Positions 9,040-16,615 of a stretch of 64,000 nucleotides of DNA are shown in pieces; positions within the stretch are counted from its first letter, which is position 1; the number at the start of each line of letters is the position of its first letter. Made by a program: the position numbers and the translations under genes. This stretch comes from CAVTWS01 sp963732655. GTDB taxonomy: Bacteria > Actinomycetota > Acidimicrobiia > Acidimicrobiales > SHLQ01. Under the pieces are notes generated by a model. That model was not told the DNA's origin, did not search any database, and saw nothing but the letters and a program-made list of their open reading frames with translations. The stretch spans positions 868,001-932,000 of the forward strand of contig CAVTAI010000017.1 of the NCBI GenBank assembly GCA_963732655.1, in the 5' to 3' direction.

Positions 9040-11274
9040 TCAGCCCACCGTGACGTTGATGGTGGTGGGCGCGCTGTTGTTGTTGCTGGTGTCCTGGGTT
9101 CGGATGTCGTACCGATGGTTGCCGGCCGTCACGTTGGTATCGGTGAAGGTGGTGCCGGCGGGGACGAAGGCCACGTATTGGAAGTCGCGGTGGACGAGGT
9201 AGCCCTTGATGGCCACGTTGTCGGTACCGGCGGTCCAGTTCAGCGTGACCGACGAACCGTTGACGCTCGACGTCACGTTGGTGGGAGCGGTCGGGGCCTG
9301 CGTGTCAGGGGCTCCGACGGTCACGTTGACGGTGGTCGGTGCGCTCAGGTTGTTGCTGGTGTCCTGGGTCCGGACGTCGTAGCGGTGCGGCCCGTTCGGG
9401 GCACTGGGATCGGTCCAGGTGGTGCCGGCGGGGACGAAGGCTACGTATTGGAAGTCGCGGTGGACGAGGTAGCCCTTGATGGCCACGTTGTCGGTGCCGG
9501 CGGTCCAGTTCAGCGTGACCGATGAACCGTTCACAGCCGACGTCACGTTCGTGGGTGGGGTCGGGGGTTGCGTGTCGGCTCCGCTGACGGTCACGTTCAC
9601 CGTGGTGGCCGGGGACCGCCGGTTGGACACATCGACGACCTCGACCGAGTAGACGTGCTGGGCGCCCGACGTGCGACCGGTGTCCGTATAGCTCGTTCCC
9701 GTCGTCTCGCCGACGAAGGCACCATCGCGAGACACCCGATAACGGGCCACCGGGAGCTGTGAAGACGGCGCGGTCCAGCTCAGCGACACCGAACCGCCGA
9801 CACTGCCGGCGTTCACCGTCGAGACCGGGGTGACCGCCCGGCACATGCGGGCGAATCCACCGATCCACTGGCCGGCGGCGGTGCGGGTGTAGTCGCCGCC
9901 GACGTAGTAGCAGCCTCGACTGTCGACGAAGATGGCCCAGGTCCCCCATGTCGGGGCCCGCAGCCCGGGCACGAACTGGTTCGCAGGAGCGCCGGTCGAG
10001 GCGTCGTAGGCGATCGCGTAGCGGTTGTCGGTGCGCTGATTCGTGATCGACGAGTAGTGCGTGATGCCGGTGTAGGACTGCCATCCCGCCCGTGGCTCGT
10101 AGCAGTGGCAGCCGCCGAAGACCTGACCGCTGCCGGCCTCCAGGACCTGGAAGTCGCCGCCGCCCACGTAGCTGGGACTGCAGGTCGCCGGGTTGAAGTT
10201 GGAGCAACCGACGCCGGTCGTGTTGTAGCCGAGTCGAGCGTTGGTGTCTCCGTCGAGCACGTGGATGATGTGCTCCGCGCCACCGACGAACACCCGGTCA
10301 TTGGCGTAGGCCACGGTCCAGGTCCAGGTCTGGCTGGCGTTGTTGTTCTGGAAGGGGGTGAGGCCGGCGACGGGCAACGCGGTGACGGAGCTGACCGTGC
10401 CCATCAGCGCCGTTCCCGGCGCCGCGTTGATCGAGCTGAAGAAGCCGACCAGGTGGACGCGGTTGCGCGAGCTGTCGATGGCGATGTCCCAGACGCCGCC
10501 TCCACTCGGACGAGGCACCCAGCTGAAGTCCATGGCGCCGCTGTCGGCGGTGAGGCGGAAGGCGGAGAAGATGACGTAGCTGTTGGCGCCGACCCGGACG
10601 TGATCGAACTCGCCCACCACGTACAGCTGGGAGCCATCGACGACGAGCTCGCGGATGACCGCTCGCGCCGAGCTCCAGTCACGGGAGACCGACGTGTTCC
10701 ACCCGGCGATCGTGGCGCCGGTCGTGGGGTTGAGGGCCACCAGGGCGGTGCGGGCCTGGCCGTTGACCTGGGAGAACTCGCCGCCTGCCACCAGGTTGCC
10801 GTTGGGGAGCACCGCGAGGTCGTACACGGCCCGGTCGAACACCGGAGCGAACTCGGGGATGTAGGCGCCCGAATCCCGGTCGAACGCCGCGAGGTAGGCC
10901 CGTGGGATGACCGGCGAGTTGGGGTCGAAGCCGTTCTGGCGGACACCGGTGAAGATGCCGGCGACATAGATGCGGTTCCCGATCTCGGCGAAGTCCCACA
11001 CCTGTGGTTTCGGGGAGGTGTCGCTCAGGCCCGATCCCACCACGCCCCATTGCTGCACCGGCTCGGCGACGAGCGTCGAGAAGTCGACCGGAGGAAGCGG
11101 GGTGACGGCGGGCGCAACGGCCCGCGGTCCGATGATCGACGCCGTCGAGGGTGCGGGGGGAGCGGCTGCTTCGGCCGTACGGGTGCGCACGAGCGGAGCA
11201 ACGGAGGCCAGCAGGAGCAAGGTGCACAGCACCAAGCGGCGGGTCCGCTTGGGCGTCGTTGTAGAAGCAGTCAT
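9040..11274 (-). CDS. large secreted protein with beta-propeller-like body and three fibronectin type III domains
   Basis: A 744-residue exported protein, starting at ATG 11274, with GAGGG about 9 nt upstream. A basic N-terminus (TTTPKRTRR), a hydrophobic core LVLCTLLLLASVAPL and an A-rich region mark a Sec signal peptide. Residues ~75-480 resemble the repeated NGNLVAGGEFSQVNG pattern of delta-60/kelch-like propellers, with Cys pairs (CSNFNPATC, CHCYEP). Three FnIII domains follow; the last two are near-identical copies (see the repeat entry). It probably acts at the cell surface or extracellularly; no catalytic motif was seen. It converges on the 2-hydroxyacid dehydrogenase (24 bp between stops). 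Confidence 0.85.
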   Translation of the reverse strand: MTASTTTPKRTRRLVLCTLLLLASVAPLVRTRTAEAAAPPAPSTASIIGPRAVAPAVTPLPPVDFSTLVAEPVQQWGVVGSGLSDTSPKPQVWDFAEIGNRIYVAGIFTGVRQNGFDPNSPVIPRAYLAAFDRDSGAYIPEFAPVFDRAVYDLAVLPNGNLVAGGEFSQVNGQARTALVALNPTTGATIAGWNTSVSRDWSSARAVIRELVVDGSQLYVVGEFDHVRVGANSYVIFSAFRLTADSGAMDFSWVPRPSGGGVWDIAIDSSRNRVHLVGFFSSINAAPGTALMGTVSSVTALPVAGLTPFQNNNASQTWTWTVAYANDRVFVGGAEHIIHVLDGDTNARLGYNTTGVGCSNFNPATCSPSYVGGGDFQVLEAGSGQVFGGCHCYEPRAGWQSYTGITHYSSITNQRTDNRYAIAYDASTGAPANQFVPGLRAPTWGTWAIFVDSRGCYYVGGDYTRTAAGQWIGGFARMCRAVTPVSTVNAGSVGGSVSLSWTAPSSQLPVARYRVSRDGAFVGETTGTSYTDTGRTSGAQHVYSVEVVDVSNRRSPATTVNVTVSGADTQPPTPPTNVTSAVNGSSVTLNWTAGTDNVAIKGYLVHRDFQYVAFVPAGTTWTDPSAPNGPHRYDVRTQDTSNNLSAPTTVNVTVGAPDTQAPTAPTNVTSSVNGSSVTLNWTAGTDNVAIKGYLVHRDFQYVAFVPAGTTFTDTNVTAGNHRYDIRTQDTSNNNSAPTTINVTVG
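9147..9538 (-). repeat. tandem 270-bp direct repeat encoding two fibronectin III domains
   Basis: Two DNA segments starting at about 9147 and 9417 are almost identical over roughly 120 bp and are offset by exactly 270 bp (90 codons). They encode the core of the last two FnIII domains of the secreted protein (shared peptides include TAGTDNVAIKGYLVHRD and YVAFVPAGTT). The flanking parts of each unit are more diverged. This indicates a recent in-gene domain duplication or gene conversion. Confidence 0.85.
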
Positions 11275-11428
11275 GGTTTTTCGCCCTCGAAGTCGTGACC
11301 GTTGGCTTGTGAGACGCTGGCGCGTCATGAGCCTCGACGCCGTTCGATGCATCACGATCAGTCGCATTCTTCCTTAGATTTGACCACTTTGCATAGGGCG
11401 AATGATCTGAACTCTCGTTGTAACGTGG

Positions 11429-11450
11429 GGTGTGAGACCCATTTCACACC
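11429..11450. promoter_or_regulatory. inverted repeat upstream of ferredoxin-P450 operon, candidate operator
   Basis: A perfect 7-bp inverted repeat, GGTGTGA and TCACACC, with an 8-nt spacer lies 33 bp before the proposed ferredoxin start. The half-site TGTGA resembles that of CRP/GlxR-type regulators, but those use a 6-nt spacer, so a TetR- or GntR-type protein is just as possible. No regulator gene adjoins it. Confidence 0.45.
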
Positions 11451-11482
11451 CGGTTGCCCCGGGCTTCGGAAAGGATCGTCCG

Positions 11483-11680
11483 TTGCGCCTCGTCGTCGAC
11501 ATGACCCGCTGCACTGGCCACGGTCGGTGTTATGCCTTGGCTCCCGAGGTGTTCGACGCCGACGACGATGGCTACTGCCAGCCGAAGGTCGACATCGTGC
11601 CGGAGGGACTCGTCGCTCAGGCCCGCATCGGTGAGCGGAACTGTCCTGAGGAAGCGATCTCGCTCACCGGAGAGGAATGA
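11483..11680 (+). CDS. 3Fe-4S type ferredoxin, P450 partner
   Basis: A 65-residue ferredoxin. TTG 11483 is chosen because GGAAAGGA at 11468-11475 is 7 nt upstream; the in-frame ATG at 11432 would place the operator-like repeat inside the coding region. The protein starts LRLVVDMTRCTGHGRC and ends with NCPEEAISLTGEE, so it carries the C-x5-C...C-P arrangement of the single 3Fe-4S cluster ferredoxins that serve bacterial cytochromes P450. His in CTGHGRC is common in this subgroup. The stop lies within the start region of the P450 gene, so the two are translationally coupled, and it is the obvious electron donor for that enzyme. Confidence 0.88.
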   Translation: MRLVVDMTRCTGHGRCYALAPEVFDADDDGYCQPKVDIVPEGLVAQARIGERNCPEEAISLTGEE

Positions 11681-11682
11681 AC

Positions 11683-12876
11683 ATGGCCACGACCGATTCC
11701 GCGGCGATACCACCCCCGCCCGACCCGCTGTCCGCGCTGGCGCCGGACGATCCCCATGCGCTGGCGCACCCGCAGGAGGGTTACAAGTTCCTGCGCGACG
11801 AGCTTCGCGCCCTCGATGTCGGCGTGGGCGTGGTCATCTCCCACCACGAGGACATCGCCGAGGTGCTCCGGCACCCGGAGACCTTCGGCTCGGGCATGGA
11901 TGCTGTCTATCTCGGCAACTCTCGGCCGCTCATCCCCCTCCAGATCGACCCGCCCGAACACAAGAAGTTCCGCAAGCTGCTCGACCCCCTCTTCGCACCC
12001 CAGCGGATGGCCGAGATCGAACCCCGCACTCGTGAGGCGGTCCGGGTGCTCGTGGAGTCCGTCGCCAACGGCGACGGATGCAATTTCCACGACACCATCT
12101 CCGAGAGACTGCCCACGACCGTGTTCCTCGAGTTGCTGGGCCTTCCGGTCGATCGGCTCGACGAGTTCCTCGAGCTGAAGGACGGCATCATCCGTCCGGG
12201 CGGGGAGACCGACGAGGAGCGCCGCGCGATCCTCGATGTCAACGCGCCGCGTGTGTACGCGGTGTTGGAGGAGGCGATCGACTCGCACCTCGCCGACCCC
12301 CGCCCGGACCTGCTCGGTGGGTTCCTCACCGCCGAGGTCGACGGCGAACGGCTCACGCGCGAGGACATCCTCGACATCGGGTTCCTGTTCTTCATCGCCG
12401 GGCTCGACACCGTGACCGCCTCGCTCGACTGCATGATCGCCTACCTCGCCCAGCATCCCGAGCAGCGCCAGGCGCTCGTCGACGATCCCTCCCTGATCCC
12501 GCACGCCGTCGAAGAGATGCTTCGTTTCGAGTCTCCCGTGACCGCCGTGGCGCGCGTCGCCTCGACCGACACCGAGGTGGGCGGCTGCCCGGTGGCCGTG
12601 GGCCAGCAGGTGTTCGTCATCATCGGCTCGGCCAACACCGACGACCGCTTCTGGGACGGCGCCGAGACCGTCGACTTCCATCGGGATTCCAACAAGCACC
12701 TCGCGTTCGGCGGCGGCGTGCACCGCTGCCTCGGGTCGCACCTGGCGCGTATGGAACTACGCGTCGTGCTCGACGAGTGGCACCGACGGGTGCCGCAGTA
12801 CGGGCTGGCGCCGGGAACCGAGCTCGCGTATACGCCCAACCTGCGTCAGATCACGAATCTCGACCTCGTCTGGTGA
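11683..12876 (+). CDS. cytochrome P450
   Basis: A soluble class I P450 of 397 residues. ATG 11683 is preferred over ATG 11677 because GGAGAGGA at 11669-11676 is 6 nt away from the former but abuts the latter. Diagnostic motifs in order are the I-helix oxygen-binding segment FFIAGLDTVTAS (~residue 235), ExxR in EEMLRFESPV, and the heme-binding loop AFGGGVHRCLGSHLA with the axial Cys near residue 350. There is no membrane anchor. It is paired with a 3Fe-4S ferredoxin and followed 49 bp later by an aldehyde dehydrogenase, suggesting stepwise oxidation of a hydrophobic substrate to alcohol, aldehyde and acid. The substrate is unknown. Confidence 0.95.
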   Translation: MATTDSAAIPPPPDPLSALAPDDPHALAHPQEGYKFLRDELRALDVGVGVVISHHEDIAEVLRHPETFGSGMDAVYLGNSRPLIPLQIDPPEHKKFRKLLDPLFAPQRMAEIEPRTREAVRVLVESVANGDGCNFHDTISERLPTTVFLELLGLPVDRLDEFLELKDGIIRPGGETDEERRAILDVNAPRVYAVLEEAIDSHLADPRPDLLGGFLTAEVDGERLTREDILDIGFLFFIAGLDTVTASLDCMIAYLAQHPEQRQALVDDPSLIPHAVEEMLRFESPVTAVARVASTDTEVGGCPVAVGQQVFVIIGSANTDDRFWDGAETVDFHRDSNKHLAFGGGVHRCLGSHLARMELRVVLDEWHRRVPQYGLAPGTELAYTPNLRQITNLDLVW

Positions 12877-12895
12877 CCCCGATCCGTGGCACCAT

Positions 12896-12915
12896 GCGGT
12901 TGCTCACACAACCGC
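12896..12915 (+). other. small hairpin in leader of aldehyde dehydrogenase gene
   Basis: GCGGTTG (12896-12902) pairs perfectly with CAACCGC (12909-12915) across a 6-nt loop, immediately before the AGGAG ribosome binding site. It could tune translation or mark a processing site; no regulator is evident. Confidence 0.35.
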
Positions 12916-12925
12916 AGGAGTGACC

Positions 12926-14386
12926 ATGGGTGAAGTACGAATCCTTATCGACGGCCAGCTCGTCGAGGCCGAAGGCGGGGCAACCTTCGACAACGTCAAT
13001 CCGGCGACCGAAGCGGTCATCGGGGTCGTCGGCGACGGCTCGAAGGGCGACATGCAGCGGGCCATCGAGGCGGCGCGGCGGGCCTTCGATCTGACCGACT
13101 GGTCGACGAACCACGAGCTGCGCAAGCGTTGCCTGTTCCAGCTCCGGGACGCCATCGAGTCCGAGAAAGAGGAGTTTCGAGCCGAGTTGGTGGCCGAGGT
13201 CGGCTGCCCGGTCCTGTCCACCTACGGACCGCAACTCGATGCTCCGTTGCGTGAGGCGCTCACCTGGCCGGCCGAGCAGATCGAGAGCTTCCACTGGTCG
13301 CGTGACCTGCCCGACGCCGACAGCTTCGGCATGGGTGTCATGACCAAGCGTCAGGTCTGGAAGGAGCCGATCGGGGTCGTCGGAGTGATCGTGCCGTGGA
13401 ACTTCCCGGTGGAGATCATCCTCAACAAGATCGGTCCGGTTCTGGCCATGGGCAACACCATGGTGCTCAAGCCGGCACCGGACACGCCGTGGAATGCCAC
13501 CCGGATCGGCCGTTTGATCGCCGAGAAGACCGACATCCCAGCGGGCGTCATCAACATCGTGACGTCGTCGGATCACCTGACCGGCGAGGTGCTGACCACC
13601 TCGCCGCTCGTCGACATGATCGCCTTCACCGGCTCCACCGCGACCGGTGTGCGGATCATGCAGGCCGCCGCTCCGACCATGAAGCCGGTGTTCCTGGAGC
13701 TCGGCGGCAAGTCCGTCAACCTCGTCCTCGACGATGCCGATCTCGCTTCCGCGGTCGGATCCTCGATGTTCGTCTGCATGCACGCGGGCCAGGGTTGCGC
13801 CATGCCGACCCGGCTGTTGGTCCCGCGTGCTCGCTACGCCGAGGCCGTCGACATCGCAGCTGCTGCCTTTGCCGGGGTGCCCTACGGCGACCCCACCGAT
13901 CCCGGCAACATCATGGGGCCCGTCGTCTCGAAGAAGCAGCAACAGCGGGTGCTCGGGTACATCAACAAGGGCAAGGAGGAGGGCGCCCGGCTCGTCACCG
14001 GCGGGGGGATCCCGAGTCACCTCGAGCGAGGATTCTTCGTCGAGCCGACCCTGTTCGCCGATGTCGACAACTCGATGGTCATCGCCCAGGAGGAGATCTT
14101 CGGGCCCGTGCTGGTCATGATCCCGTTCGACGACGATGACGACGCCGTGCGCATCGCCAACGACTCGGTCTACGGGCTGTCGGGCATGATCACCAGCGGC
14201 GATCTCGATCGAGCCAAGGGCGTCGCCCGGCGGATCCGCACCGGCACGCTCGGGATCAACGGCGGCGTGTGGTACGGCGCCGACTCGCCCTTCGGCGGGT
14301 ACAAGGGCTCCGGCATCGGCCGCCAATGCGGCATCGAAGGTCTCGAGATCTTCACCGAGACCAAGACGGTCGGCTGGGTCGCCTGA
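12926..14386 (+). CDS. aldehyde dehydrogenase family protein
   Basis: A 486-residue NAD(P)-dependent aldehyde dehydrogenase. ATG 12926 follows AGGAG at 12916-12920 by 5 nt; the upstream GTG overlapping that site is unlikely. Motifs are VIVPWNFPVEIILNKIGP (cofactor channel), the Rossmann turn FTGSTATGVRIM, the general-base Glu in LELGGKSVNLV, and the nucleophilic Cys in GQGCAMPTRL. C-terminal EEIFGPVLVMIPFD and SPFGGYKGSGIGR are typical. It lies directly downstream of the ferredoxin-P450 pair on the same strand and probably oxidises an aldehyde derived from the P450 product, or another acyl aldehyde. The specificity cannot be assigned. Confidence 0.95.
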   Translation: MGEVRILIDGQLVEAEGGATFDNVNPATEAVIGVVGDGSKGDMQRAIEAARRAFDLTDWSTNHELRKRCLFQLRDAIESEKEEFRAELVAEVGCPVLSTYGPQLDAPLREALTWPAEQIESFHWSRDLPDADSFGMGVMTKRQVWKEPIGVVGVIVPWNFPVEIILNKIGPVLAMGNTMVLKPAPDTPWNATRIGRLIAEKTDIPAGVINIVTSSDHLTGEVLTTSPLVDMIAFTGSTATGVRIMQAAAPTMKPVFLELGGKSVNLVLDDADLASAVGSSMFVCMHAGQGCAMPTRLLVPRARYAEAVDIAAAAFAGVPYGDPTDPGNIMGPVVSKKQQQRVLGYINKGKEEGARLVTGGGIPSHLERGFFVEPTLFADVDNSMVIAQEEIFGPVLVMIPFDDDDDAVRIANDSVYGLSGMITSGDLDRAKGVARRIRTGTLGINGGVWYGADSPFGGYKGSGIGRQCGIEGLEIFTETKTVGWVA

Positions 14387-14389
14387 CGC

Positions 14390-14424
14390 CGGCCCGGCGG
14401 GTCGCCGGACCCGGCCCGGCAACC
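14390..14424 (+). terminator. imperfect GC-rich hairpin after aldehyde dehydrogenase
   Basis: A GC-only imperfect inverted repeat (GCCGGCCCGGC against the following GGACCCGGCCCGGC) starts 2 bp after the stop codon. It has no U tract. It is a plausible terminator in this genome, where most candidate terminators lack U runs. The region from here to 14634 otherwise shows nothing I recognise. Confidence 0.4.
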
Positions 14425-14634
14425 GCTTGATCGGCGCGGCGCGAGCTGGCCGCCGGCCGCGGTCCTCTCGGCAGCTTCGCCGTTTTTCTTCATGGGTCGA
14501 ACTGCTCCACCCTGGGCTCCGGCAATGATCCGCGGGGCTCATCCACTTCCGCGCCAGTCTTCGTTACGGTGGAACGGTCGGTGCCGGGACTGCCCGAGTG
14601 GGCAGCGGACCGACAAGACGACGAGGAGTTGGTC

Positions 14635-14817
14635 ATGGTTCCGTCACAGACAACGGCGTCTGGTCGCGGGTTCACGTTGGTCACCGGCATGGGTCGGCGC
14701 TCGACCAGTCGGCGCGAGATCGAGGCGTGGCACCGTCGCACGGTCGAGGCCGAGATCGACCTCGACACGAAGATCGACATCGACACGAACATCGACATCG
14801 AGGCGTCGCACGGCTGA
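14635..14817 (+). CDS. small hypothetical protein with Asp/Ile-rich C-terminal repeat
   Basis: A 60-residue ORF starting at ATG 14635, with AGGAG at 14624-14628. The N-terminal half is basic and Ser/Thr/Arg-rich (GMGRRSTSRREIEAWHRR). The C-terminal half is an alternating acidic-hydrophobic tract (EIDLDTKIDIDTNIDIE) ending ASHG. The coding DNA shows the matching short direct repeat (atcgacatcgacacgaa). I recognise no family. The good ribosome binding site and isolated position in a 550-bp interval favour a real gene. The alternating D/I pattern could form an amphipathic beta strand or a metal-binding strand. The charge split between halves is striking. Confidence 0.5.
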   Translation: MVPSQTTASGRGFTLVTGMGRRSTSRREIEAWHRRTVEAEIDLDTKIDIDTNIDIEASHG

Positions 14818-14941
14818 GTTCCTGAGCAGGGTCGGTTTGCACCATGCGAGCCGATCCATTTGCCTCAGGTGGCGCCGGTAGGGTCCGTTCTACGCTGCCG
14901 TCACGAATCCCAGTTCGGGATCTTGGCGCACGGAGAGGCCC

Positions 14942-15782
14942 ATGCACCCAGTGACACCGAGCAACCCCACGGGCACCAACGACCCGGTCATCGACCTCCG
15001 CCGGTCGCCCGGGCTGTCCTACGGCGCTGACTCCGACGCCGCCCGGAACCGTCTGGATGACCAGCGTTCCATGCTCGAGCGGGAAGCGGCGCGCCTGGAG
15101 GATCGCCGAATCGCGCTCGGTGTCGACGAGGGACCGTCTGGCCGCCGTGGCGGCCGATTTCGAGCGACGCGAGATGGAGCTGGCGCAACGCCGCGCCCGG
15201 ATCGATGCCGATGAGCGGGCGGTCGATCTCCAAGCCGAGCAGCAGCGCCAGCGCGCGGCGACCCTCACTGCGGAGCAGGCCCGACTCGATGGCCACCAGG
15301 TCGCCCTCGACGACCAGCGCCGCCATCTCGATGACTACGGCCGCCGCCTCTCGGACGACCGGAGGGGCTACGAGGACCACCGCAACGAGCTCGTGACGGG
15401 ACTGGCCGAGGTCGCGCGTCTCGACGAGCAGCTCCGGGCCAAGCGCGACGAGTACACCGCCACCGCCTCGGCGTGGTCTGCGGCGGAAGCGGAACTTCGG
15501 GGCCGGCAGGACACCCAGACGGAGTGGCGCCGACAGATCGATGTCGAAGAGGCCCGACTGCGTGAGCTCGACGCGGCCCTGGCCTTGCGCCAGGGCGAGG
15601 TCGAGTCCGCCACTCGGGAGCTCGCCGCCGCCCGCACCGAACTGGCCGGCCTGCTCGACGCGCTCCAGATGTTCTCGGGCCAAGCGAGCGTGCTGCTGTC
15701 CATGCTCGACGAGCGCACCACCGCCTTCCGCTCGTCGATCCCGAGCTCCGTGGCGTCTCCGCCTCCGCTCCCGGCGTCGTGA
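14942..15782 (+). pseudogene. long coiled-coil protein, single frameshift
   Basis: Two overlapping frames form one protein of about 279 residues. The first starts at ATG 14942 (MHPVTPSNPTG) and passes into a heptad region (MLEREAARLEDRRIAL). The second frame continues with DRLAAVAADFERREMELAQ and further coiled coil to the stop at 15782. Removing one G from the GGG at 15130-15132 joins VDE to DRLAAV and gives an uninterrupted coiled coil of some 200 residues rich in Arg, Glu and Ala. No signal peptide is seen. The stop overlaps the DivIVA-like gene start (GTGA), so the pair is an operon and may form a cytoskeletal or envelope scaffold, which is an inference. Confidence 0.65.
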
Positions 15783-16588
15783 CCCCCGATCAGGTCCGCA
15801 CCCGCACCTTTCGGTTGGCCGCTCGCGGGTACGACCGCATCGAGGTGAGCTCGTTCCTCGCCGTCGTCGCCGCCGAGTTGGAGGACCTCCAACGTCGGAT
15901 CGAGCCTCACGCTCTGGATGCCGGTGCCGGGAGCAGTGCCGACCAGGGGGCGCCGGACGACGACATCGTGATCGACCTGCGCGACCCGTTCTCGGTCTTC
16001 GCGGCGCCCGGTCCTCGGCCCGCCGCCGAACCTCAGGAACGAGCTCGGCGGTACGCCCCGAGCGTGTCCTCGGTCTTCGGCGGACCTCGGGTAGAGCCCG
16101 ACCCGACACAGTCCACCTTACCACCGCCTCCTCCGGCCACCATGACGAACGATCCGCCGGTCTCGCCGACGCGGGTTGCCGAACCCGTTCTCGGAGTCGG
16201 GCCCGGTCCTGCGCCCGCGTCATCGACGACTGCTGAAGGGTTCGGTCGCCACGTGGCCGAGCTGCTCAGGCGCGCCGAGGCCGACGCCGCGGATATCCGC
16301 ACGCGAGCCCGCATCGAGCTCGATGACGCCCGCCGGCAGTCGGCCGTGCTGCGGTCCGAGGTGGAACTGCAGTCACGGGAACACGTCGAAGGCGTGCTGG
16401 CTGATTTTCGCGCCACTATCGCCCGGTTGGCCACCGCCGAGCGAGAAGCCCGGGACCGGCTGCGCTCGTTGAACGAGAGCATCACGCTGGTCCTGGCCGG
16501 AGCGATCGATGACGGCCTGATTCGGCCGGTGTTCGACGAACCCGCCGAGTACCCCCTCGCCGAGGGCGTTGCCGGCAACGGTGGGTGA
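15779..16588 (+). CDS. DivIVA domain-containing protein
   Basis: A 269-residue protein starting at GTG 15779, overlapping the stop of the coiled-coil gene by 4 bp. The N-terminus TPDQVRTRTFRLAARGYDRIEVSSFL closely follows the DivIVA/Wag31 pattern (F...RGYD..EV..FL), which binds curved membrane and recruits growth machinery. A ~110-residue Pro/Ser-rich linker follows, then a second coiled coil (HVAELLRRAEADAADIRTRARIELDDARR) and a short C-terminal tail. It differs from standard DivIVA in the long disordered linker. A polar-growth or septum role together with the upstream coiled-coil protein is inferred. Confidence 0.8.
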   Translation: MTPDQVRTRTFRLAARGYDRIEVSSFLAVVAAELEDLQRRIEPHALDAGAGSSADQGAPDDDIVIDLRDPFSVFAAPGPRPAAEPQERARRYAPSVSSVFGGPRVEPDPTQSTLPPPPPATMTNDPPVSPTRVAEPVLGVGPGPAPASSTTAEGFGRHVAELLRRAEADAADIRTRARIELDDARRQSAVLRSEVELQSREHVEGVLADFRATIARLATAEREARDRLRSLNESITLVLAGAIDDGLIRPVFDEPAEYPLAEGVAGNGG

Positions 16589-16615
16589 CGCCCCACCCCC
16601 GACTCAGGTTTAGGG

